DNA of 64,000 bases from G963422445 sp963422445 (lineage in GTDB: Bacteria > Pseudomonadota > Alphaproteobacteria > Thalassobaculales > Thalassobaculaceae). This document shows, piece after piece, positions 1 to 8,526 of the stretch. Position numbers and translations under genes: made by a program. The notes beneath the pieces were generated by a model that was not told the origin of the DNA, made no database searches, and saw nothing but the letters and a program-made list of their open reading frames with translations. The DNA is taken from the NCBI GenBank assembly GCA_963422445.2, contig OY729512.2, positions 744,001 through 808,000 on the forward strand. Reading direction: 5' to 3'. The stretch's first letter is position 1; each line of letters begins with the position of its first letter.

Positions 1-483
1 AAAATATCCGGCTGCGACCGGATCAAGAGCCGGCATCGGTTCGGCTCGATAGACGACCTGGCGCTGAACGGTAAAGCCTTTGGCGGTCAGCAGGCCGGTG
101 AGGTCACCGGTTACCGGATCCCCGGAAAGGTACAGCAGCGATCCGGCCCCCGGCGCCAAGGCATCGGCAGTCAGCTGAGCCAGATCCCGGACAGCACCGG
201 CAGCGGAACGAACATCGCGATAGCCGGCGGCCCTTGCAAGTGTGGTGGTTGCATCGCCGACACACAAGACCGGCAAGGTCCGATCGGCATTCCAGGTCGT
301 CATGGCTTCGACGGCGTTGCCGCTGGTCAGGAGAATTGCCTGGTGCCCCGATATTTCGGCCGGATGTACGGGCAGGTGAACGATTTTAACGACGGGTGTG
401 ATGACGCAACGGAAGCCTCGATCAAGGAGAATTGCGGCGAGGCGTTCCGATTCGTCGCGTGCTCTGGTCAGAGCAAGTCGCAT
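1..483 (-). CDS. hemD: Uroporphyrinogen-III synthase, N-terminal part (runs off the window)
   Basis: The minus-strand frame is open for about 160 codons from the ATG at 483 to the window edge. It starts MRLALTRARDESERLA, the usual HemD opening (an LxTRP/A-like start followed by an acidic-Arg helix). It continues with the alternating alpha/beta pattern of this two-lobed cytosolic enzyme, including an ILLTSGNAVEA segment where HemD has its conserved (F)TSxNAV motif. The enzyme cyclises hydroxymethylbilane to uroporphyrinogen III. An in-frame ATG at 549 would add 22 residues; 483 fits the family better. The gene lies directly downstream of the hemC remnant on the same strand, the usual hemC-hemD order. 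It looks intact here although its substrate-producing neighbour is broken. The C-terminal third is outside the window, so integrity is unproven. Confidence 0.8.
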   Translation of the reverse strand, partial: MRLALTRARDESERLAAILLDRGFRCVITPVVKIVHLPVHPAEISGHQAILLTSGNAVEAMTTWNADRTLPVLCVGDATTTLARAAGYRDVRSAAGAVRDLAQLTADALAPGAGSLLYLSGDPVTGDLTGLLTAKGFTVQRQVVYRAEPMPALDPVAAGYF

Positions 484-559
484 TGTCCTGTCGTTGCTGG
501 TTGTGGCCGTCGCAAATGCCGACGGCTGAGACATCTGCGACTGATCCATGATCTTCGGC

Positions 560-1334
560 CTAGTGCAGGCGATGGCCCTCCTCCGTGGTGGCGGTGAGGA
601 TTCGCTGTCCGACACGGTCGATCGAGGCATGCTCGGCAACCGGGACTTGGAGGCTGCCGCCATGACAGCTCGGCAGCGCGCGTTCCCCGCCGTCCTGTCG
701 AGTGCCGTCGACAGGGCTGGCGACCACGATCCATCCACTGGATACGAGCGTCGACCTGATGATCCGACAACGGGCATCGCACATTTGTCGTGTCCTGTCG
801 GATTGCCAGCGGCAGGATTGCGGGCGCGACCATGCAATCAACTTGGTCGGAAAAGACTGTCCACATATCGGTATTGCCGTGAAACAATGCCGTCTGGATG
901 ACTGGGTGCTTGTGCCTGACCAACGCTACGCGCCGGACCGAAGACGCGCCAGTGACCGCGTTGGCCGGGAGGCCATCGAGATATTCTATCCGGCCTGACA
1001 AAAAGGCAATGTTTGGCAAGAGGCAGCCGATTCCGATTTCGGGCAACCGGTTGATTTCAATGCTTTTCAGGGAATGGATCGCGAGACTTGCACAACTGGC
1101 AATCAGGGTTCTATCGATTTTTTTCAACAGGCCCTTGCGGCTGATATCGACGAGCGGATGATCGCGCAAGGGCCCGGTCGTTGTGCTCATGACGGTTTTG
1201 ATAGTGTTCGTGGCCCGCCATGCCAAATGTTCGGCTGCAAAATGTTGCGTCGTCCCGGCGGTTCGGGCAACCGCGGCCCGGGAGCCGGGCATGCCGATCG
1301 GGATCACGCAGATGCCTTTGGTCTGGTCTTCCAT
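560..1334 (-). pseudogene. hemC: Decayed porphobilinogen deaminase (hydroxymethylbilane synthase)
   Basis: The minus-strand frame from the ATG at 1334 follows HemC from end to end but is eroded. GMPGSRAAVART stands for the usual GTRGSxLALAQ, DISRKGLLKKI for the GGKGLFTKE region, LAIHSLKS for AVHSMKD, and GASSVRRVAL for GTSSLRRxA. The catalytic Asp after HS(M/L)K (Asp84 in E. coli) is Ser here. The C-terminal domain continues in another minus frame after about 770: ERALPSCHGGSLQVPVAEHA matches ERAxLxxLxGSCxTPIAxxA, with the dipyrromethane-cofactor Cys replaced by Leu. So there is at least one frameshift, both key residues are lost, and the length is about 775 bp against roughly 930 in functional genes. 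The position, divergent from tsaD and upstream of hemD, is the ancestral alphaproteobacterial locus, so this is the native gene decaying. A second functional copy elsewhere cannot be excluded. Confidence 0.85.
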
Positions 1335-1385
1335 GACGTCCCTGTGTAGACCTGTGAATGGCAAACAAAAAGGGTGAAACCGACC

Positions 1386-2450
1386 ATGAGCCAATCATCG
1401 CGACCAGTGATCGTGCTCGGCATCGAATCAAGCTGCGATGAAACCGCTGCTGCCATTGTTGACGGCAACCGGACCATTCGTTCCAATATCGTGTTGATAC
1501 AGCTTGACGAACATCGTCCGTTCGGTGGTGTGGTTCCCGAACTTGCGGCCCGCGCTCATATCGCGCATCTTGATGGCGTCATCGGCCGGGCGATGTCCGA
1601 AGCCGGAATCGGTTATGATGCGCTCGACGGGGTTGCGGCGACCGGCGGCCCGGGTCTTATCGGCGGCGTTCTGGTCGGCGCGACCATGGCCAAGAGCATT
1701 GCCTTGGCAACCGGTGCTCCGTTCATTGCTGTCAATCATCTTGAAGGCCATGCCTTGACGGCGCGCCTGACGCACGATATCGGCTTTCCTTTCCTCCTGC
1801 TTCTGGTTTCGGGTGGTCACTGTCAGTTGCTGGCGGTGGAAGGTGTTGGCCGATATCGATTTTACGGCATGACCGTCGACGATGCGGTCGGTGAGGCCTT
1901 CGACAAGACGGCAAAACTTCTCGAACTCGGCTATCCGGGCGGTCCGGCGCTCGAAGCGGCTGCGCGATCCGGAGACCCGCAACGATTTCCACTGCCTCGT
2001 CCCATGGCCGGCCGGCCGGGTTGCGAATTCTCGTTTTCGGGGCTCAAGACCGCGGTCCGACAGATCGTGGACCGTAACCGGCCGTTATCCGGCCGCGATG
2101 TGGCGGACCTGGCGGCATCATTTCAGGCTGCCGTGGCGGCGTGCCTGTCGGACCGTTCCGTCAATGCGATCGAAATATTCCGCGACCAGTTTGGTAACGG
2201 CCACCCCTTTGTCGTTGCCGGCGGTGTCGCGGCGAATCAGACCTTGCGTGCGGTCTTGCATCTTAGAGCTGACGAGGCCGGAATGCGTTTGGTTGCGCCG
2301 CCGCCGGTGCTGTGTACCGACAATGCCGCGATGATTGCCTGGGCCGGAATTGAGCGTCTCCAGACCGGGTGGGTGGATTCCCCGGACTTTGCGCCGCGGC
2401 CCCGGTGGCCTCTCACTTCCGCTGTGGCGGCGTCCGGAGCCGCGGTGTGA
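1386..2450 (+). CDS. tsaD: tRNA N6-adenosine threonylcarbamoyltransferase TsaD
   Basis: A protein of 354 aa, normal for the family. It transfers threonylcarbamoyl from TC-AMP to A37 of ANN-decoding tRNAs with TsaB and TsaE in the cytosol. It starts with the ASKHA phosphate-binding signature GIESSCDETAAAIVDG (residues 12-27). The metal-binding HxxxH is NHLEGHAL (His118 and His122). LLVSGGH and VDDAVGEAFDK follow, and the second ASKHA lobe carries FSFSGLKTAV and the CTDNAAMIAW motif. The ATG at 1386 is preferred because the purine-rich AAAAGGG lies at a normal distance; a GTG at 1374 is too close to it. The stop overlaps the gpsA start by four bases, so the two genes are translationally coupled. 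The divergent hemC decay has not spread into this essential gene. Confidence 0.97.
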   Translation: MSQSSRPVIVLGIESSCDETAAAIVDGNRTIRSNIVLIQLDEHRPFGGVVPELAARAHIAHLDGVIGRAMSEAGIGYDALDGVAATGGPGLIGGVLVGATMAKSIALATGAPFIAVNHLEGHALTARLTHDIGFPFLLLLVSGGHCQLLAVEGVGRYRFYGMTVDDAVGEAFDKTAKLLELGYPGGPALEAAARSGDPQRFPLPRPMAGRPGCEFSFSGLKTAVRQIVDRNRPLSGRDVADLAASFQAAVAACLSDRSVNAIEIFRDQFGNGHPFVVAGGVAANQTLRAVLHLRADEAGMRLVAPPPVLCTDNAAMIAWAGIERLQTGWVDSPDFAPRPRWPLTSAVAASGAAV

Positions 2451-3448
2451 TCGTGGCTCGAATCGGCGTTCTGGGAGGCGGTTCCTGGGGAACTGCGCTG
2501 GCTCATCTTGCCGCGCGGGCCGGCCAGGCGCCAGTACTGTGGGCGCGCAACCGCGAGGTTGTTGCGGCACTCAACAGCAGCCACCGGCATCCCCGTTTTC
2601 TGGTGGGCATCGACCTTGATCCGGCAATAAACGCCACGGCGGATCTTGGCGAGGCATGCCACTCTGATGTGGTCCTCCTGGTCGTTCCTGCCCAGGCGGT
2701 GCGGGACATTGCGAACAGGATGGTCGCGCTATTGCCACCAGGCGTGCCGGTAATCTGCTGTTCCAAAGGTCTTGAGATTGAATCCGGCGCGCTCTTGTCT
2801 GAAATCCTCAGGGCCAGATTGCCGGAACACCCGATTGGTTGTCTTTCGGGACCGACTTTTGCGGCGGAAGCTGTCGCCGGCATGCCTACGGCCGTGACCT
2901 TGGCATTCGACGATACGGCACTTGCAAGCGGCCTCGCACAGGATCTCGGATCCGCGACATTTCGGCCCTATGTCTCTAACGATGTTATCGGTACCGAAGT
3001 CGCCGGAGCGATAAAGAATGTCCTGGCGATCGCCTGCGGTATCGCGTCTGGCCAGGGTTTCGGGGAAAACACCCGCGCGGCTCTGATTACCCGCGGTCTG
3101 GCGGAAGCCATCCGGTTCGCCGTGGCCCTCGGCGGCCAGCCGAAAACCCTTGCGGGACTCTCCGGTATCGGTGACCTGGCGATGAGCTGCGCGAGCCGGC
3201 AATCCCGGAATTTTCGTTTTGGTGAAGCGTTGGGTGCGGGTGCTGCGATCTCTGCCGCGCTGGCGGATTCGGGTGGCGTCGTGGAAGGCCATTACAGCGC
3301 CGCGCCCGTGCTCGCGCGGGCCGAAGCATTGTCGGTCGAACTGCCGATATGCTCGGCTGTCAATGCGATCCTGAATTGCGGGGTTGCGGTGCAAGACGTT
3401 ATTGATGGTCTGATGCATCGCCCTCTGCGCAACGAACAGGAATACTGA
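2447..3448 (+). CDS. gpsA: Glycerol-3-phosphate dehydrogenase [NAD(P)+]
   Basis: A protein of 333 aa that reduces dihydroxyacetone phosphate to sn-glycerol 3-phosphate for phospholipid synthesis. The N-terminal Rossmann motif is GVLGGGSWGTALA. The family segment VICCSKGLEI follows, then GPTFAAEAVAGMPTAVT, the catalytic-Lys region EVAGAIKNVLAIACGI, NTRAALITRG and GLSGIGDLAMSC. All hallmark segments are present without a frameshift. The start is taken as GTG 2447, which forms a GTGA overlap with the tsaD stop; a second GTG at 2453 is possible. The gene is followed after 46 bp by the EVE gene. In many alphaproteobacteria a yciI gene sits between gpsA and EVE and it is absent here. Confidence 0.96.
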   Translation: MIVARIGVLGGGSWGTALAHLAARAGQAPVLWARNREVVAALNSSHRHPRFLVGIDLDPAINATADLGEACHSDVVLLVVPAQAVRDIANRMVALLPPGVPVICCSKGLEIESGALLSEILRARLPEHPIGCLSGPTFAAEAVAGMPTAVTLAFDDTALASGLAQDLGSATFRPYVSNDVIGTEVAGAIKNVLAIACGIASGQGFGENTRAALITRGLAEAIRFAVALGGQPKTLAGLSGIGDLAMSCASRQSRNFRFGEALGAGAAISAALADSGGVVEGHYSAAPVLARAEALSVELPICSAVNAILNCGVAVQDVIDGLMHRPLRNEQEY

Positions 3449-3494
3449 CCAACGACGGCGGCATGACCGATACGCCGAATCCGGGAGACATTTC

Positions 3495-3914
3495 ATGGCA
3501 TACTGGCTTTTCAAATCGGAACCTGGCGCTTGGTCGTGGGCGGATCAGGTCAGGGAAGGTGAAAAGGGCGCTGGTTGGGACGGGGTCCGCAATCATCAAG
3601 CCTCGAACAACATGAAGGCGATGAAGATCGGCGACCTTGGATTCTTCTATCATTCCGTCAATGAACGCCAGATCGTGGGCATCGTCGAGGTGGTCGCCGA
3701 GTACCATCCGGACGAGACCGACAGTTCCGGTCGTTTTGGCATGGTTGACGTGAAGGCTGTACGGCCGGTCACCAGGCCGGCCACCCTCGCGGATATTAAG
3801 GCTGACGAAAGATTGAGCGATTTCGCGCTGGTTCGGCAATCCCGCTTGTCCGTGGTTCCGGTCACACCGGAGCAATGGCAGATCATCTGCAACATGGCCG
3901 AGACCGACGCCTGA
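3495..3914 (+). CDS. EVE domain-containing protein
   Basis: A 139-aa protein that is one EVE (PUA-like) domain. It begins with the family signature MAYWLFKSEPGAWSWADQV, followed by WDGVRNHQASNNMKAMKIGD and FFYHS, the aromatic-rich cage region. EVE domains are thought to bind modified nucleotides in RNA or DNA; the substrate of this stand-alone type is not established. A GGGAGA Shine-Dalgarno precedes the ATG by about six bases. The gene follows gpsA co-directionally and is probably in the tsaD-gpsA transcription unit. Length matches stand-alone EVE proteins and there is no sign of damage. Confidence 0.93.
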   Translation: MAYWLFKSEPGAWSWADQVREGEKGAGWDGVRNHQASNNMKAMKIGDLGFFYHSVNERQIVGIVEVVAEYHPDETDSSGRFGMVDVKAVRPVTRPATLADIKADERLSDFALVRQSRLSVVPVTPEQWQIICNMAETDA

Positions 3915-4131
3915 TCGCGGAGCCGCGGCATTTTGCCGAAACCTGTATCATGTGCATCCCGTTCATCGGCGGCGGAGCGTCGGATAGCATTTGAAGACGG
4001 AAGGCCGACGCGAGATTACGCAGGCGATCCACGGGCGCGAAAAACCTCCGGTCTCATTCCATCCAAAGCTTGTCGCGGCGTTCCGGAATGACTATGGTCC
4101 GCGCATCCCTAAGGTACAGCAAGGATGGGTC

Positions 4132-4377
4132 ATGGCCGAGAGTTCTGAAGTCGCCGCCATGCCGCTGCGATCCTATATCGAACGTATCGAGCGGCTGGAA
4201 GAAGAGAAAGCGGCTTTGGCCGCCGATATTCGGGAAGTCTATCTCGAGGCCAAGGGAACCGGTTTTGACGTAAAGACCATGCGGCAAGTCGTACGGCTTC
4301 GAAGACTCGACCGTGCCGACCGACTTGAGCAGGAAGAACTACTGCAACTCTACCAGAATGCGCTGGGAATGGAATGA
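4132..4377 (+). CDS. GapR-like DUF2312 DNA-binding protein
   Basis: An 81-aa protein of the DUF2312 family, whose Caulobacter member GapR binds overtwisted AT-rich DNA ahead of polymerases. It shows the long coiled-coil helix YIERIERLEEEKAALAAD, then the typical motif GTGFDVKTMRQVVRLRR followed by the acidic-hydrophobic tail. An open frame runs from 3991, but AAGGA at 4121-4125, spaced seven bases from ATG 4132, and the family length favour 4132. It lies about 215 bp after the EVE gene and just before an IS630 remnant that starts some 100 bp downstream. DUF2312 is nearly confined to Alphaproteobacteria and supports the taxonomic guess. Confidence 0.88.
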   Translation: MAESSEVAAMPLRSYIERIERLEEEKAALAADIREVYLEAKGTGFDVKTMRQVVRLRRLDRADRLEQEELLQLYQNALGME

Positions 4378-4492
4378 TGGCCAAGGCCTTCCCGGTCCAT
4401 GGCAAGCATTATCTCCGGCATTAAGCCGAGTGCCGCCGGGCACTTCGATCGATGACGGCCAAGCCCCGGTTCTAGTGGATTGATTCCAACGT

Positions 4493-5554
4493 TTAAACCC
4501 CTCTTTTTCTTGCGGCGATGATGGTATCGGGATCGGCGGTCCAGACGAAGGGCCTGGCTTCTGTGGTGTTGTGTTCGTCGATGAATCGGCGGATGGCGTC
4601 CTGGAGGTCGCGTTGAGAGCGGCAGACGCCGTATTTGAGACGGCGTCGTGTCAGCTTGGCGAAGACGCCTTCGAGCGCGTTCAGCCACGCGCTCGAGGTG
4701 GGGGTGACGTGGAAGGTCCAGCGCGGATGGCGTGCGAGCCAGACCTGGACGTCCTTGTGCTTGTGAGTGGCGTCGTTGTCGAGGATGGCATGGACCGGGA
4801 CGCCGGCGGGTATCGTGCGCGCGATGCGGTTGCGGCATCTCGGGAACGCCTGGTGGCGATGCCGACTGGCGTGCTGGCCGATGACCATGCCGTCGAGCAC
4901 GGTCAGGGCGGTAAACAGCGTCGTCGTGCCGGTGCGCTTGGAATCATGTGTCATGGTGGCGCTGCGGCCTTTCTTCAGCGGCAGGCCGGGCTGTGTGCGG
5001 TCGCGGGCCTGACTGTGCGACGTGTCATCGATCGACAGCACGACCGCGTGAGCCGACGGCGCAACGGAGAGGCCGACGATGTCGGTCAGCGTCTCGAGGC
5101 AGGCGGGATCGTTCGAAAGCGTGAACGGCCGCCAGCGGTGCGGCATCAGGCCATGCGCCTGCCAGACCGCCCAGACCGTCGAAGCGGCACCCCCACAGCC
5201 TTCGCCATCGCCCGCAGCGTCCAGTGGGTCGCCGCGTGAGGCGGCGAGGTGTGAGTCAACTCTACGGTCTTCGCCACCGGCTCAGGAGCCGGAGGCGTCT
5301 TGCCCGGCGGACGCGTCTTGTCCCGCAGAAGTCCGTCCACACCGTCTTCCATAGAAGCGGTCCTGCCAGCGCCAGACACTGTTCTTCGCCTTGCCGGTCT
5401 CTCTCATGATGGCCATCGTGCCGAGCCCATCGTCGCTCAGAAGAACGATGCGCGCCCGCCAGACGTGCTTCTGCGGGCTCTTCGGGTCCGGGACAACCGT
5501 TTCAAGGCGATGCCGGTCGCCTGAAGTGAGCGTGAATGAAACACCAGGGCGCAT
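4493..5554 (-). pseudogene. IS630-family transposase, two frameshifts
   Basis: Three overlapping minus-strand frames together make one IS630 transposase. The N-terminal part (from ATG 5554) has the helix-turn-helix stretch WRARIVLLSDDGLGTMAIM. The middle piece reads MEDGVDGLLRDKTRPPGK and HWTLRAMAKAVGV. The C-terminal piece (4493-5146) carries the DDE core: LSIDDTS, HAILDNDATHKHKDVQVWLA and TSSAWLNALEGVF. Frame changes lie near 5345 and 5195. The left edge at about 4474 reads TAGTGGATTGATTCC, but no matching inverted repeat was found near 5560-5600, so the right end seems to be missing or diverged. It cannot make a functional transposase without recoding. Confidence 0.85.
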
Positions 5555-6545
5555 CTTGCAGACCTCCGTGATCGACAAATCAGAAGAACACAATAACGGA
5601 TATATCTGTAACGATCAATTCACCAGGCACGGGGAACCGAAAGGGATGCAGCAGTGAGGGACTGCAGCAATATCTCCTGAACGGCGGCCGGGATCTGGCG
5701 TGTGGTCTTGCCGTTTGCAGATCGCGGGTCCGCATTATCACGCCCGGGGTCAGGACAAGGTTGCGCGTTGGCCCGGCGGTGTTGTCGGTCGGTCGCCGCT
5801 GGAGGCGATGACCATTGCAATCGGACCCGGTGCGGTGGCAACTCGTGACCAGGGAGTGGCAGGGTTGTTCGCTAGGCCCCATGCCTGTGATGGCCCCAGA
5901 AAATGGCGGTCGTGGGTAACTGCCCAGGTACCATGTTGCTGACGGTGGCGGGACGATTGCAGGTTCTGGTGTGGTGTGGTGTCGTCGAGTCCCTGTTTTT
6001 CTTGACGCTACAGAAGCGTCGGTCTATGGGGCGCGCTCTCGTGTGACGGGAGCGGCGGATAGGGTCTTTCGGATCGAAGACGACGGCGGGTTTGTGTCGG
6101 ACGCTGATTGCGCTGATGCCGGCACACGATATCGACATCGAGAATCATCCGGGCAGCGATGCTTGATGATTCGCAAGCCGCCGCCCCTGCGCTATCGCTT
6201 CGACTCCACGGAGGCCGACCCTGTCGGCCTCCAGATCGACTCAAGCGGCAACCCTGTCAGGTGATGGTCTCGGGTCATCCCTCGGCACTGTATGACGCGA
6301 TGCTGGCCGGCTGGTGCTGGCTGGCGCTGCAGGTGGTCACTCAGAGCGTGATGCGGACCGAGGTCATGTGGTTCACCTTCGCGCCCGACCGGGTGCTTTG
6401 CGCGCGCTGCGCGGGCCGGACCTTCATCGACCGCCAGCGCATCAAGCGCAGGGCGGCCAACCGGAGCCGGTGCTCCGCGGCGCTGCCGTCGGGCGAACGT
6501 CTTGCGGTGTTGGCCACCATGATGGCTGTCGATGTCGAGACGCCG
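5555..6545. other. Intergenic stretch without a recognisable gene
   Basis: About 1 kb between the IS630 remnant and the first IS66 remnant. No frame on either strand has a recognisable domain. It contains one copy of a short sequence that recurs upstream of lpxB (listed separately). It may include eroded coding sequence, but I cannot identify any. Confidence 0.5.
5917..6000 (+). repeat. Dispersed intergenic repeat, copy 1 of 2
   Basis: This stretch shares an ordered series of matches with 54063-54148: TAACTGCC(C)AGGTA, GTTG(C/T)TGAC, and the nearly identical GGTGTGGTGTGGTGTCGT followed by (C/T)GAGTCC and a T-rich tail. It is about 85 bp with interspersed differences and no IS-like ends. Its function is unknown. 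Confidence 0.5.
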
Positions 6546-6546
6546 C

Positions 6547-8060
6547 AATGGATTGGACGGAGAATCTCGCCGCCTATGCCGAGGCCTTCGCAGGCTTGGG
6601 ATTTTCCCCATCCGGGATATCCATGATCATCGAGGACGGGGGTCGGGGGCTGTTGCGCCTGACCGCACGGCGCTCGTCGAGACGATTGCGGCGCTTGAGC
6701 CGGACGAGACCGCGCTCGAGCGGAAGACCTCGGTCCTGCGGGACCGCATCGCCGCGTTCGAACGCTGTGCGATGCTCGACAACACCACCAGCAGCAAACC
6801 GCCGTCCCGTTATGGTCTGAACAAGAAGACCACAACACCGAAGTGCATCCGGAGCCAGCGCGGACCGTCCGCGAAGCCGAGCGGCAGCCAGCCGGGCCGC
6901 ACGGGACCGACCCTGAGACCGACCGCGACCCCGGACAGGTCGTGGATTACGACCCGTCCGCCTGTGCCGGGTGCGGCGGCGCGCTGACGGAAACCGACCG
7001 TCACGGCGCGCCGGTCTGCCGGCAGGTCTTCGACCGGCCCGAACTGCAACCACTGGAGATCACCGAACACCGCGCCCATCGCTGGCTCTGCGACACCGTG
7101 ACCGGCGCGATCTTCCCGATGGGCGTGACCGCCCCGGTCCATTACGGTCCCCGTATCACGGCATGGGTGAGCGATCTACTGCATATCCAGTTCAGTCCCG
7201 AGAAAAGACTGGCCGACTTGATGAGCGACCGGTTCGCCATGCAGATCTCCGCAGCCACGATCGCCGCCATGAGCCGGCGCAATGCACAGCGCTTCGAGGA
7301 CATCGTCGACCGGATCCGAACCGTGGCTCCGGTCAAACATCTCGACGAAACCGGATCCCGCATCGAAGGCCGCACCCCTTGGCTCTACCTGCTGTGCACC
7401 TCGTTCCTGACCGTCCTGCGTATCGGCACCGGACGCGGCGATGTCGACCGGGACGTCACGGGCAACCTCGTTCATGACGATGATGCCCGTGACGTTACCC
7501 TCGAGGGTGTGGGTCACGCGGCCTGCAATGCCCATCACCGGCGCGACCTCCAGGCTCAACCGACATCGGGAAGGAAGACGGGGCCCACAGCATGCACCGC
7601 CTCCTCGAACGCGCCCGCAGGGCCGCGCATATCGCACGCGAGACCGACCGGGACATGCTTGATCCCGGGTCGATCTCATCGGCAAAGCCCATGATCGCAG
7701 CCTCGAACCGGGCCATCGCTTTCCACGACGTGCAGCCGCCGCGCTCCAGAGCGGCAAGCGCGGACGAAAAACGCCGCGCCGGGCACACCCTCGCTCTCCG
7801 TCTCCGGATACACAAGGACGGAGGCCTGCTGGTTCTCAACCGACTTGCGAACGCCCTTCACGAAGAATGAGGCAGAGCGTGATCTGCAAATGGTGAAGCT
7901 GCGTCGGAAGATCTCCGACGGCTTCCGCTCCGAACAGGGCGCCCGCGACTTCGCCACCCTGCGCGCCGTCATTGCCACAGCCCGCAAGCAGGGCTGGACG
8001 ATCCTCGAAACCCTGGCACACCCCGACCCGATGCTGTTGATCTCCAGACGGCGGCTCTGA
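6547..8060 (+). pseudogene. IS66-family transposase (TnpC), multiple frameshifts
   Basis: Successive plus-strand frames cover an IS66 transposase. An N-terminal Leu/Glu-rich coiled coil with the motif LDNTTSSKPPS lies near 6777. A zinc-ribbon-like segment reads YDPSACAGCGGALTE. The core (6843-7560) carries FPMGVTAPVHYGPR and LDETGSRIEG, ending at EGVGHAACNAHHRRDLQA. The C-terminal piece (7845-8060) has NEAERDLQMVKLRRKISDGF and DFATLRAVIATARKQGW. At least three frame changes separate these pieces. The protein differs from the IS66-type transposase at 14-21 kb, so it is a separate element. No terminal inverted repeats were found. Confidence 0.85.
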
Positions 8061-8526
8061 ACCCCCCTCCCGGACACCGAAATCCGTCACACGGACAGAG
8101 CCGATGCGTGCCGCCGCTGGTGCGGCTCACCATACAACCATGCGCCGGGAACCAGGCCGCCGGGAACAGAACCCGTAATCAAACCTGGCAGCTACGGTCG
8201 TGAGGCCATTCGGGCTGCCGAACGTGGAGCCGGGGCGATGGGGCGGTGTATGGCTTCCCGGTTTCGATGCGTGACATGCCGAATTTGACCAATTGGCTTC
8301 GGGTATCGCGAAGCTGAGATCGGTACTGGTGCTGCCGCTCTCCATGGTGATCCCACAGTAAACAGCGAGTCCATGACAAGAGTTTGGCGACATGAATTCT
8401 TGCCCGTTTTCTCCGGTGATTTAATCTCGTTTACGGACCAAATTGTGAAAATGATTTCGCTGTATGTTGTCAAAGTGCCGCTCGATCAGCGTTCAAATTT
8501 AGTATGGGATCGCCGTGGCTGCTCCC
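8061..8526. other. Intergenic stretch holding a dispersed repeat
   Basis: 466 bp between an IS66 remnant and the 9-bp-duplication IS. No gene is recognisable. The right part is copy 1 of a dispersed promoter-like repeat. The last nine bases, GCTGCTCCC (8518-8526), are the left target duplication of the next element. Confidence 0.6.
8355..8518 (+). repeat. Dispersed promoter-like repeat, copy 1 of 3
   Basis: It shares a long, nearly collinear match with 53443-53626 and, over about 110 bp, with 45824-45935. The common core runs from GATTTAAT, through GTTTACGGACCA and ATTGTGAAAAT, to GTGCCGCTC and ATGG(G/A)ATC. Read on the minus strand it contains TTGACA followed by an AT-rich block with TTTTCACAAT. 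That arrangement resembles a promoter firing leftward, but no start site is known. Confidence 0.65.

Noticed and set aside
468..1394. A continuous 308-codon hemC-like frame taken as an intact gene
   Set aside because: Only the first two thirds match HemC. The C-terminal domain is in another frame and both key catalytic residues are substituted.
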